From positions 67,001 to 131,000 of the forward strand of contig BPKM01000007.1 in assembly GCA_026005135.1 (NCBI GenBank): DNA of 64,000 nucleotides, written 5' to 3'. The DNA comes from Leptospiraceae bacterium. Lineage in GTDB: Bacteria; Spirochaetota; Leptospiria; Leptospirales; Leptonemataceae. Numbering within the stretch: position 1 is the stretch's first letter; each line of letters starts with the position of its first letter. Position numbers and translations under genes: made by a program. Of the stretch, positions 19,085 through 27,338 are shown piece by piece. The notes under the pieces were generated by a model that saw only the letters and a list, made by a program, of their open reading frames with translations, did not search any database and was not told the DNA's origin.

Positions 19085-19846
19085 TAAATTATTATAATAT
19101 TTATACATTTTATCGAATAAAGATTTATTCTGGATAGGACGTCCTTTCCCTGTTATGATGGTTTTTACTGGCATTTTTTTTAATTTTTGAATTAAATCTA
19201 ATAATCGTTTAATTTGATTTTTATTAAGATTTAATATAAATTCTTCTGGATTATGCAAAAGATTTCCAGCATATAATATTTCTTCATTTTTAAAATATAA
19301 TACCAAATTTCCCGCAGATATAATATTACCCGGATAAAATAATATAATATTTTCTTTTTCCAAGCGTAATTCAGATTCTATTAAACCCGATATAACAGGT
19401 AAGTTTTCAATCGTTTGCCAGGATAAAAATTTTTTTTGCATTTCGAATTGCCATTGTTTCCAGTTTAATAATAAAAAATCATATCCTTCTTTTTGTATAT
19501 AGATGGGAATATGTTCTTCTGCAAATTGATTTATTCCACCAGAAAATTCTAATTCTGGAGATATTAAGAAAAGACCCTTAAAAGGTAAATAGGTTAATGT
19601 TTTTGCTTTCCATAAGATTTGTTCTGCACTTTTATTACACCAACCACTACTGAAAAAATAAACATTCGTATCTGATATATAAAATAGACTATTGGTTTTC
19701 CAATAATTAAAATCTTCTATAAGAAAAAAATGGGAATTTATAGAATGGATTTTTACTATTTCGGAATTAGAATCTAAGGGGATTTGATAATTGATGTTTG
19801 TGCAATTTATTATATAAAAGATTAAGATAAAATAAATATTCTTCAT
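19079..19846 (-). CDS. Metallo-beta-lactamase-fold lipoprotein without metal ligands
   Basis: Predicted lipoprotein of 255 residues (lipobox FYIINC). The order of strands and loops follows class B beta-lactamases: NVYFFSSGWCNKSAEQI, GLFLISPELEFSGGINQF, IILFYPGNIISAGNLVLYF, EEILYAGNLLHN, VKTIITGKGRPI. Each zinc position is changed: the HxHxD loop is SPELEF, the GPGH-type His is in PGNII, the GGC-type Cys is AGN, and the final PGH is TGKG. It is therefore probably a non-enzymatic binding or structural protein on the cell envelope. The fold call is by alignment in mind, not by search. Confidence 0.6.
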   Translation of the reverse strand: MKNIYFILIFYIINCTNINYQIPLDSNSEIVKIHSINSHFFLIEDFNYWKTNSLFYISDTNVYFFSSGWCNKSAEQILWKAKTLTYLPFKGLFLISPELEFSGGINQFAEEHIPIYIQKEGYDFLLLNWKQWQFEMQKKFLSWQTIENLPVISGLIESELRLEKENIILFYPGNIISAGNLVLYFKNEEILYAGNLLHNPEEFILNLNKNQIKRLLDLIQKLKKMPVKTIITGKGRPIQNKSLFDKMYKYYNNLL

Positions 19847-19936
19847 AATAAAATAAATCAGATAATTTGTTAAAATAAAATAGCAAAAAAATCAAAATTC
19901 TATTTATTACAATAAAAAAATACCGATAATTAAACT

Positions 19937-20155
19937 ATGAAAATTGAGCCAATAGGTTCTTATACGGGGATTCAAAGGATTTATCCTATTCCAGCTTATA
20001 AAAATTTAGAACAGGTCCCAAAGGTAGAAAAAATCAATCCCCAAATAGAAAAATCTTCAAGACAAATAAAAGAAATGGATTTATTTAGATATTATGCTAA
20101 AAAGGGGATTCAAGCCTTATATCCTAAGGGTCTTTATATTGATATTGTCAAATAG
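19937..20155 (+). CDS. Small conserved-looking protein, unknown
   Basis: Protein of 72 residues beginning MKIEPIGSYTGIQRIYPIP, with a Pro-rich first half and a basic, aromatic C-terminus (FRYYAKKGIQALYPKGLYID). No signal peptide or membrane segment was seen. No family was recognised. Codon use resembles its neighbours. It overlaps the next frame by 62 bp, so one of the two may be spurious or the second may start later. Confidence 0.5.
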   Translation: MKIEPIGSYTGIQRIYPIPAYKNLEQVPKVEKINPQIEKSSRQIKEMDLFRYYAKKGIQALYPKGLYIDIVK

Positions 20156-20411
20156 CATACTTTTTTGTAATAAATTAAAATTAGAAGAAAGAATTTCTTT
20201 TGTTAAAGATTTTTATTATATATTGTTTCCAATAGAAGAATTCCATACTTGTGATCCTTTTTTTAATTATTATGAAAATAAAAAACATTTTTTCTCCGAA
20301 GAATTTTTAACCGACGAAGGTACAATTAATTATTTTAAATTGATCGAGAGTCAGAAGAAGTTAGAAAAGAGCCCTTGTGATCCTTTGAATAAACTTTCCC
20401 ACGAGAGATAA
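20094..20411 (+). CDS. Possible small lipoprotein, unknown
   Basis: Frame of 105 codons. A later TTG start near 20139 would give a short hydrophobic leader with SNSILFC as lipobox and avoid most of the overlap with the previous gene. The rest is polar and aromatic with two Cys (FHTCDPFF, KSPCDPL). It overlaps the convergent gene at its 3' end by 77 bp. No family was recognised; the start and even the reality of the gene are uncertain. Confidence 0.35.
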   Translation: MLKRGFKPYILRVFILILSNSILFCNKLKLEERISFVKDFYYILFPIEEFHTCDPFFNYYENKKHFFSEEFLTDEGTINYFKLIESQKKLEKSPCDPLNKLSHER

Positions 20412-20949
20412 TTCCACCACCTGTAATGATTGCTGGTTTTTTTGGACCTTTTGTATAGATAGTTACATTGGTATTTGTGCCAGTATTCGAAGATAAACCA
20501 TAAGAAGAACTACTTTGCCCTACTGTAGAAGTAGGAGGAGTATATACAGAAATTTTTCTAAATACAAATCTAATTAGACTCACTTTAGGTTTAGTAGAAA
20601 ATTTATTTATAAATTCTTCCCAGTAAAGATTGGTTTTATATAAATAATTAAAAATTTTAATATAAATCTTTTTTTGTTTAAAATCTATTCCAGTAATTTT
20701 TCCAATAAATACTGGATATTTTTTATAATTAAAATCCTTAGAAGCATATTTTCTTCCAAATCTATCATAATAGATAATAATTATATCATTAATTTTTAAT
20801 TTTTTTAGTAATTTTTTTCTAATAGATATACCATAGAGAATTCGAAATTTTAAGGTTTTAGGATTTTTTTGTTTTTTTACATACATTATTAACCCGGCTG
20901 GATTTAATTTGTATTTTTTAATAAATAGTTTTATTAACAAGGTATTCAT
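20335..20949 (-). CDS. Hypothetical basic protein
   Basis: Protein of 204 residues, very rich in Lys, Ile, Tyr and Phe. The start at 20949 is set by a perfect AAGGAGG 6 bp upstream; the frame is open 21 codons further. The first part (NPAGLIMYVKKQKNPKTLKF) and the middle are beta-rich in appearance, and the last 60 residues are a Ser/Thr/Gly-rich, likely unstructured tail (TPPTSTVGQSSSSYG). No family was recognised and no signal peptide is clear. It stands alone between two plus-strand genes. Confidence 0.6.
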   Translation of the reverse strand: MNTLLIKLFIKKYKLNPAGLIMYVKKQKNPKTLKFRILYGISIRKKLLKKLKINDIIIIYYDRFGRKYASKDFNYKKYPVFIGKITGIDFKQKKIYIKIFNYLYKTNLYWEEFINKFSTKPKVSLIRFVFRKISVYTPPTSTVGQSSSSYGLSSNTGTNTNVTIYTKGPKKPAIITGGGIISRGKVYSKDHKGSFLTSSDSRSI

Positions 20950-21043
20950 ATTGAACCTCCTTAAAAAAATGTTATATAATATGTAGTATGGTTTAGTGAA
21001 AAAAAGTTTCAAATTTTTTTAAAAAATACGATATAATTAATAA

Positions 21044-22321
21044 ATGAATTCATATTTTTTTAAGATAAAATTTCTGTTATTATTGATTCTTACTATAAAG
21101 GGGATTTATTCTATTGATCAAATTATTTATGTTTATGCATTTGATTCTTATCAGTCCATTTATCCCAAAAAAATGATTCTTGTAGGAGAAATAAAATCTA
21201 AGGTTAAAGCAGCAGAAATAAAAAGTACTGAATCTCCTATCAAAGAATATGATACCAGAAAAGATATTGTAACCGTAAAAGTTATCAATAAAAAAGGAAT
21301 AAAAGTAGGACAGACCCTATATGTAGTATATAAAGATTCATATCATGAAAAATTTAAAAATGCTTTTATTATGGGAGAAATTAAAGTAACAGCCATTTTA
21401 AATCATCCTTTTTATGGACTTGTTTTAACAGGTGTAGGAAATTTATTACGTGTAAGAGAAGGATTTTATGTTGTAAGAACCTTAGAATCAGAAAATATAG
21501 AAAAAGCATATTTTTTAAAACGAAAGGGAGATAGTTATTTACAAAATGGAAATTATGAACAGGCAATAAAAGAATATTTAAAAGCAATTCAACAGGATAC
21601 AGATTTAGTAGAGGCACATTTTTCACTTGCTAATATCTATTATTTGCAATATAAAAAAGAAGGCTCTTCTATTGCTTTACAAAATGCTTTAAAAGAATTT
21701 CAGATTTCCTGGGATTTAAAAGATCGTTTTCGATATAATAATGAATTCTTTGATTTTTTGTTTAGCTATTTTTCTGCTTTATTAGATTATTTTGTATACT
21801 ATAAAAAAAATAATATAGAAAAAAATTCTAAAGAAAATTACTCTATTTTGCAACAGATGATAAATATTGGAAATGAATGTGAATTAATAAGTGATGATAT
21901 AGAATGTAAAATGGCTAAATCTATCGGAATGTATTATTTAATGAATTTTTATTCTGATGAATCAACAAAAGAGAATCGAACGCTAAATGATAAATATAAA
22001 TTTGAACTTGGGATGCTTTTAAAACACATAGAAGAATATTTTAGTGAGAAAAATTATATCAAGTATAAGGAATTTCAGGAAGGGAGAATAAATTATATCA
22101 ATCGTAATATTGATATTGTTCAATTTGAATATATTTTTATACAATATTATTATCAATTATATAAAGAGCTTTTGCATTTCGAGAAATATAAAGAAAGAGA
22201 AAAATTAAAATCTTTATTAAAAAAACATATACAGATTTATTTTCAATATGCAAAGGATAAACCAGAATATCATGATCAAAATTTAAAAATTTTATCTATT
22301 AAAAATTCTATTGAATCATAA
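21044..22321 (+). CDS. Exported TPR protein
   Basis: Protein of 425 residues with an N-terminal signal peptide (KIKFLLLLILTIKGIYS). Residues about 25-150 form a beta-rich domain with KGIKVGQTLYVVY and EIKVTAILNHPFYGLVL, like OB- or SH3-type barrels. Residues 155-210 contain TPR-like repeats (KGDSYLQNGNYEQAIKEYLK, AHFSLANIYYLQ), and the remainder is helical. It probably acts in the periplasm as a protein-interaction scaffold. The precise family was not recognised. It ends 34 bp before tgt and may be cotranscribed with it. Confidence 0.75.
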   Translation: MNSYFFKIKFLLLLILTIKGIYSIDQIIYVYAFDSYQSIYPKKMILVGEIKSKVKAAEIKSTESPIKEYDTRKDIVTVKVINKKGIKVGQTLYVVYKDSYHEKFKNAFIMGEIKVTAILNHPFYGLVLTGVGNLLRVREGFYVVRTLESENIEKAYFLKRKGDSYLQNGNYEQAIKEYLKAIQQDTDLVEAHFSLANIYYLQYKKEGSSIALQNALKEFQISWDLKDRFRYNNEFFDFLFSYFSALLDYFVYYKKNNIEKNSKENYSILQQMINIGNECELISDDIECKMAKSIGMYYLMNFYSDESTKENRTLNDKYKFELGMLLKHIEEYFSEKNYIKYKEFQEGRINYINRNIDIVQFEYIFIQYYYQLYKELLHFEKYKEREKLKSLLKKHIQIYFQYAKDKPEYHDQNLKILSIKNSIES

Positions 22322-22355
22322 TCGATAAAGAAATATTTATCTTTCTTGTTAATCT

Positions 22356-23495
22356 ATGAAAGATCAGAATTTTTTTCGTTTAATAAAAAAAGATAAAGAT
22401 ACTTATGCGAGATTAGGAGAATTATTTTTTCTCAATAATGGAAATTCTTTTGTTGTTAAAACACCTATTTTTATGCCAGTTGGGACAAGAGGTAGTGTTA
22501 AAGCAATATGGCAGGATCAATTAGAAGAAATGGGGTATAAATTGATTTTAGGAAATACATATCATTTATATTTAAGACCCGGAGAAGATATTAAACATTT
22601 TGGTGGTTTAAAGCAATTTATTTCCTGGAATTATGCTATTTTAACTGATAGTGGCGGATTTCAGGTTTATAGTTTATCGAAGATTCGAGAATTCCATAAA
22701 GATGGAATTATTTTTCAGAGTTATTTGGATGGTTCGAAACATTTCTTTACTCCAGAAAAGGTTATTGATTTTCAGTTGATCTTAAATTCTGATATAATGA
22801 TGGTTTTAGATGATTGTCCTCCAGCCAATAGCGATATAAATAGAATTGAAGAATCTTTATATCGAACCCATAAATGGGCAGAACGTTCTAAAAATCATTA
22901 CGAAGAATTAAAAACAAAAAAGAATTATTCCAATAGAATTTTGGGAATTGTTCAGGGAGGTATTTACGAAGAAAAAAGAATGGAATCTTTATCTTTTATT
23001 GAGTCCTTAGATTTTGATGGTATAGCTGTTGGTGGTCTTAGTGTAGGTGAAAAAAAAGAAGATTTTTATCGAATTATTGAATTTATTGGTCCTAAAATTA
23101 ACGAAAATAAAGTCCATTACTTGATGGGAGTAGGAAATATAAAAGATTTATTATATGCAATTAAATATGGTTTTGATATTTTTGATTGTGTTTTACCTAC
23201 AAGAAATGCAAGACATGGTCATGCTTATACTTCGAATGGAAAGTTAAATATAAAGAATGCAAAATATAAATTAGATAATTTACCATTAGATCCAGAATGT
23301 AAATGTAAAGTATGTCGAAGATATAGTAGAGGATATATAAGGCATTTATATCTAATGCAGGAATTACTTGCTTTTGAGTTATTAACATATCATAATTTAT
23401 ATTTTTATTATCATTTTTTTGAACTAATTCAAAAAGCGATAGAAAAAGATGAATATAATTTTTTCTTTAAAAACTGGATAAATTTAGATTGGTAA
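22356..23495 (+). CDS. tgt: Queuine/preQ1 tRNA-guanine transglycosylase
   Basis: Exchanges guanine-34 for the queuosine precursor in GUN-anticodon tRNAs. The protein has 379 residues, normal for bacterial Tgt. Signatures are TPIFMPVGTRGSVKAI near residue 37, LTDSGGFQVYSL near 95 with the catalytic Asp, GIVQGGIYEEKR near 200, GVGNIKDLLYAI with DCVLPTRNARHGHAYT near 280, and the zinc site CKCKVC followed by a His about 12 residues on. The start at 22356 is not preceded by a strong ribosome site. It follows the TPR gene closely. Confidence 0.96.
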   Translation: MKDQNFFRLIKKDKDTYARLGELFFLNNGNSFVVKTPIFMPVGTRGSVKAIWQDQLEEMGYKLILGNTYHLYLRPGEDIKHFGGLKQFISWNYAILTDSGGFQVYSLSKIREFHKDGIIFQSYLDGSKHFFTPEKVIDFQLILNSDIMMVLDDCPPANSDINRIEESLYRTHKWAERSKNHYEELKTKKNYSNRILGIVQGGIYEEKRMESLSFIESLDFDGIAVGGLSVGEKKEDFYRIIEFIGPKINENKVHYLMGVGNIKDLLYAIKYGFDIFDCVLPTRNARHGHAYTSNGKLNIKNAKYKLDNLPLDPECKCKVCRRYSRGYIRHLYLMQELLAFELLTYHNLYFYYHFFELIQKAIEKDEYNFFFKNWINLDW

Positions 23496-23628
23496 TTATT
23501 TTTTGTTTGACAATGATCGATAAGTATAAATAATAAAATGATTTTTGATTTTGAAATACAATAAATTTTTATGTATATTGTATAAAAACTGTAAAAAAAA
23601 ACTTGAAATAAAATCAAAAAAAAATAAA

Positions 23629-23658
23629 TTAACAAATTAGGTAAAAAGTAATTATAAT
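23629..23658 (+). promoter_or_regulatory. Sigma-70-like promoter for the STAS-LysM unit
   Basis: TTAACA at 23629-23634 and a perfect TATAAT at 23653-23658 are separated by 18 bp. They lie 24 bp before the ATG of the STAS gene, with an AAGGAAGGA ribosome site between. In such AT-rich DNA the match could be chance, but spacing and position fit. Confidence 0.5.
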
Positions 23659-23681
23659 ATAGATAAAAAGGAAGGAACAAT

Positions 23682-24020
23682 ATGGAAATATCCAGAAGAG
23701 AAAGTGGAGATATAGTAATCCTTGATGTAAATGGGGAGATTGATTTATATAATGCTCCAGAGATAAAAGATACAATAAATAAACTAATAGAAGAAAAAAA
23801 ATATAATGTTGTAATTAATTTAGATAAAGTGTCTTATATTGATTCCTCTGGTATCGGAGCTCTGATTTCCAGTTTATCCAATTTAAAGAAATATCAGGGT
23901 GGTTTAAAAATCTGTAATGTTTCTGGTTCTGTTCGTAAAGTATTTGAATTAACAAAATTAACTTCTTTTTTTGAAATTTATGATTCTGAACAAGAGGCAA
24001 TAGAAGCATTTAAAAAATAA
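23682..24020 (+). CDS. STAS-domain anti-sigma factor antagonist
   Basis: Protein of 112 residues, a single STAS domain of the SpoIIAA/RsbV type. These bind anti-sigma kinases and are switched by phosphorylation of a Ser in the conserved loop, here VSYIDSSGIGALISSL near residue 52. The fold signature DVNGEIDLYNAPEIKDTI lies near residue 15. A target of this kind fits the SpoIIE phosphatase at 13.7 kb, although no direct link can be shown. It is followed after 21 bp by a LysM lipoprotein, and the pair is framed by a promoter and a terminator. Confidence 0.92.
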   Translation: MEISRRESGDIVILDVNGEIDLYNAPEIKDTINKLIEEKKYNVVINLDKVSYIDSSGIGALISSLSNLKKYQGGLKICNVSGSVRKVFELTKLTSFFEIYDSEQEAIEAFKK

Positions 24021-24041
24021 TAAATTATAAAGAGGCTTTTT

Positions 24042-25442
24042 ATGAAAACAAAACTAATACAAATAGGGTTTTTTTATACCCTAATATCAGTTGCTTTTTT
24101 TACTTTTAATTGTTCCAAACCTGTTCCTACGGAGGATCTGGTTAAAGCAAGAAAAAGTATCGAAGAAGTCCAAAAAAACAATCCAGAAGGGAAAGCTAAG
24201 GAATTATTGGATAAATCTATCGAAGAATTAAAATTAGCACATGAAAAATTACCAGAAGAAGAATATGATCTTGCTAAAGAAAAAGCAAATATTTCTTATT
24301 CTTTATCACGTCTTGCATATCAAGAATGGTTTCCTTCTGCTGTTGAAAATCTTAAAAAAGAGTATGAAGATAAAATAAAACAAGCAGAAGAAGCAAATGC
24401 AGAAATGTTAGCAAAAGAAGATTACGAAACTTCTAAATCATTCTTCGAAGAAGCGAATCAATTAATATCTCAATTAGAAGAAAATAAATTAACCCAGGAA
24501 GAGAAAGATAAGATAGAAAATAATACATATGCATCTAACGAAGAAAAAAAACAATTAGTAACAAAATTAGAAGCAAATCTTATAGTTTATGGTTCCATTC
24601 AAGATAAATTAAAAAAAGCTTTAAAATCTGCAACAATTGCTTATGAAACTTCTTTAACCTATAAAGATGAATATTTTGATGAGTTAAGATCATTGGAAGA
24701 GAAATTTAATCAAGCAAAAGAATATAAAGCAGAAAAATATGAACCAGAAAAATCTGCATTAATTCAACAAAAAATTGATGAAACAAAGCAGTTAATCGAT
24801 AACAATCAATTAAAAAATGCTTATAGTAATTTAGAAACATTAAAATCAGATATTGATGAAGTTTATGCAATATCTTTAAAAAATTATTCAGAAGAAAAAT
24901 TAAACGAAGCAAATACAAGTTTCGAAAAAGCGAAAGAAAATGTAAATAAAAATAGAAATGTATTAGGACAAAATAGATCTAAAATTGATGAAATGTTACT
25001 TGCTGGTAATGAAGCTCTAAATAATGCTAAAAATGATTACGAATCGGAAAATTATGAATCTTCAATAAAAAATTCAGAAGAGGTAATAAAGATAAGTGGT
25101 GTTTTAAATGATTTAGTAGAACAATCATCTTCTGTTTATAGAAGAAATTTAGCTTTAGAAGAACAAAGAAAAAGAGAAGAAGCATTAAAAAAACAACAAG
25201 AAGAAGAGCTTAAAAAAAGTGAACAAGAAATTCAACAAGAGAATTTAACGGAAGAAAATATTAAATTAATTTATACTGTTAAGAAAACCAAACCAGCAGA
25301 ATGCTTATGGAGAATTGCGGGAAAAAAAGAGATTTATAATAATCCAAGAAAATGGAAAAAAATATACGAAGCAAATAAAGATCAAATTAAAAATCCAAAC
25401 TTGATATATCCAGGTCAGAAATTACGTATTCCTAAAGAATAG
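24042..25442 (+). CDS. LysM-domain lipoprotein with coiled-coil region
   Basis: Predicted lipoprotein of 466 residues: a signal peptide with lipobox FTFNC, then about 340 residues of charged helical, coiled-coil repeats (ARKSIEEVQKNNPEGKAKE, YEPEKSALIQQKIDETKQLI, KKQQEEELKKSEQEIQ), and a C-terminal LysM domain (LIYTVKKTKPAECLWRIAG, KIYEANKDQIKNPNLIYPG) that binds peptidoglycan. It probably links the outer membrane or periplasm to the cell wall. Similar lipoproteins are found in Leptospira and other spirochaetes. It shares a transcript with the STAS gene and ends in a strong terminator. Confidence 0.88.
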   Translation: MKTKLIQIGFFYTLISVAFFTFNCSKPVPTEDLVKARKSIEEVQKNNPEGKAKELLDKSIEELKLAHEKLPEEEYDLAKEKANISYSLSRLAYQEWFPSAVENLKKEYEDKIKQAEEANAEMLAKEDYETSKSFFEEANQLISQLEENKLTQEEKDKIENNTYASNEEKKQLVTKLEANLIVYGSIQDKLKKALKSATIAYETSLTYKDEYFDELRSLEEKFNQAKEYKAEKYEPEKSALIQQKIDETKQLIDNNQLKNAYSNLETLKSDIDEVYAISLKNYSEEKLNEANTSFEKAKENVNKNRNVLGQNRSKIDEMLLAGNEALNNAKNDYESENYESSIKNSEEVIKISGVLNDLVEQSSSVYRRNLALEEQRKREEALKKQQEEELKKSEQEIQQENLTEENIKLIYTVKKTKPAECLWRIAGKKEIYNNPRKWKKIYEANKDQIKNPNLIYPGQKLRIPKE

Positions 25443-25472
25443 GGGATAATCCCCTATTTCTTATTTATTTAA
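25442..25472 (+). terminator. Terminator after the LysM lipoprotein
   Basis: Short hairpin with stem GGGGAT/ATCCCC-type pairing (AGGGGATAATCCCCT) beginning at the stop codon, followed by a T-rich tract. Confidence 0.75.
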
Positions 25473-25899
25473 GATAATTTAGTTTTTCTTTTAAATTTTC
25501 CTATCTTATATTAATTGTTTAAATGAATTATTTTTTATATTTCATTAAAAAACTTTTATATACTACTAAAATCATTTTTTTATTCTGATTTTTTGTAATA
25601 CTTAAATTATATCACCATTCTCTATAAATAGTAGCTATGTCCTAAAAAAATCTTATTATAATATAACTATTATTAAAGCCTGCAATCTGAATATGTTTTT
25701 TTATAATTTAAGTATTTATGATAATTATTTAATATCATTTTGTTAGTTTTTCTAAAGGTTTATAGGTGTTTTATTTTTTTCGAAGATTTACTATAAAAGT
25801 TTTCTTGTATAAGTGTTTATTAATGAATAATTCTAATTTATAAAACTTTTTTTAATAAGAGAAGAGCTAAATTTAAATTATATAAAAAAATTTATTATT
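25473..25899. other. AT-rich gap, nothing recognised
   Basis: About 430 bp between two terminators of convergent units. No open frame above background and no RNA gene were recognised. Confidence 0.5.
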
Positions 25900-25949
25900 C
25901 TCCTCTATGGTATGGGGTTAGGGATTTAAGTTCATAAACCATAGAGGAG
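25900..25949 (-). terminator. Long-stem hairpin downstream of metK
   Basis: Perfect 12-bp inverted repeat CTCCTCTATGGT / ACCATAGAGGAG with a 26-nt loop, 21 bp after the metK stop. On the metK strand it is followed by AATAATAAATTTTTTT, so it can act as terminator. The large loop is unusual and could hold another function. Confidence 0.6.
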
Positions 25950-25970
25950 ATATTATAAAATAATCATAAT

Positions 25971-27137
25971 TTATAATAATTCTTTTAATTCTTCTACTTT
26001 ATCTAAGCGTTCCCAGCTGAATGTTGGTTCTGTTCTACCAAAATGTCCATAAGCCGCTGTTTCTAAATATTTTCTTTCTTTTGAACGTAATTGTAACATT
26101 TCCTCTATACCTCGAGGTGTTAATTTAAAAATTTCTCGAACCCTTTTAGATATTTTTTCTTCTTCTACTTTACCAGTACCAAATGTATCTATTAGAACAG
26201 ATGTTGGTTCTGGATAACCAATTGCATAAGAAAGTTGAACTTCGCATTTTTCTGCAAGACCTGCTGCTACAATATTTTTCGCAATATATCTTGCCATATA
26301 AGCGGCACTTCGATCTACTTTGGATGGATCTTTACCAGAAAATGCACCACCTCCATGTCTACCATATCCACCATAGGTATCTACTATAATTTTTCTACCT
26401 GTAAGACCAGCATCACCATGGGGACCACCAATAACAAATCGACCGGTAGGATTGATTAGATAACGTGTATTTTGCAAAAATTCCTCTGGTATAATTTTTT
26501 TTATAACTTCTTCAATCATTAATTCTTCTAATTGTTTATGTTCTAAATGGGGACGATGTTGAGTAGAAATAACAACGGTATCTACTCGATATGGTTTTCC
26601 ATCTCTATATTCTACCGTTACCTGGCTTTTAGAATCAGGTAATATATCTTTTAATGTTCCATTATGTCTTAATTCTGCTAAATATTTAACAAGTTTATGT
26701 GCTAATTCAATAGGTAATGGCATAAAATTTTCAGTTTCATTAATAGCAAAACCAAACATTAATCCTTGATCGCCGGCACCTTGTTCTCCTTTATATAATC
26801 CTTCGCCAGTTACACCTTGTGCAATATCGGGGGATTGAGCATGTAATTTTACTAAGACTTCTGCTGTTTTATAATCAAATCCTATTTCAGGATCATTATA
26901 TCCTATATTTTTTACAATCTCACGGGCGATTTTTTCAACATCTACATTTGCATTGGAAGATACTTCTCCTGCAATACAAATAAAATTTGTTGTAACAAGT
27001 GTTTCGCAAGCTACTCTACTATTAGGATCACCATTTAAAAAAGCATCTAATATTGCATCAGAAATTTGGTCACATATTTTGTCTGGATGACCTTCTGAAA
27101 CAGATTCAGAGGTAAATACAAAATTTTTTAAAGCCAT
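25971..27137 (-). CDS. metK: S-adenosylmethionine synthetase
   Basis: Makes S-adenosylmethionine from methionine and ATP. The protein has 388 residues from the ATG at 27137, which follows TAAGGAGAAATCG; the frame is open 11 codons further, but these do not match the family. Signatures are [20 protein letters not shown] near residue 6, [19 protein letters not shown] near 110, [20 protein letters not shown] near 240, and [19 protein letters not shown] near 262. No SAM riboswitch was recognised in the 200 bp upstream. It is monocistronic. Confidence 0.97.
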   Translation of the reverse strand: MALKNFVFTSESVSEGHPDKICDQISDAILDAFLNGDPNSRVACETLVTTNFICIAGEVSSNANVDVEKIAREIVKNIGYNDPEIGFDYKTAEVLVKLHAQSPDIAQGVTGEGLYKGEQGAGDQGLMFGFAINETENFMPLPIELAHKLVKYLAELRHNGTLKDILPDSKSQVTVEYRDGKPYRVDTVVISTQHRPHLEHKQLEELMIEEVIKKIIPEEFLQNTRYLINPTGRFVIGGPHGDAGLTGRKIIVDTYGGYGRHGGGAFSGKDPSKVDRSAAYMARYIAKNIVAAGLAEKCEVQLSYAIGYPEPTSVLIDTFGTGKVEEEKISKRVREIFKLTPRGIEEMLQLRSKERKYLETAAYGHFGRTEPTFSWERLDKVEELKELL

Positions 27138-27338
27138 CGATTTCTCCTTAATATAATTTATAAAATCCACAATTTTAGAATTAGATTTAGAGTCAATTTT
27201 TAATATCCTGTCTAATTTCTATGTTAATCCTATGTAATTCTATTACTTTTAAAATGATTATTTTAAAATAATAAAAAATTTTCAGAATATAAATAATTAC
27301 TTGAAAATACATAAAATTTATATTATTTGTAATTAGAA

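Noticed and set aside
27138-27338. SAM riboswitch upstream of metK
   Set aside because: No conserved core or paired elements were recognised; the gap is plain AT-rich sequence.
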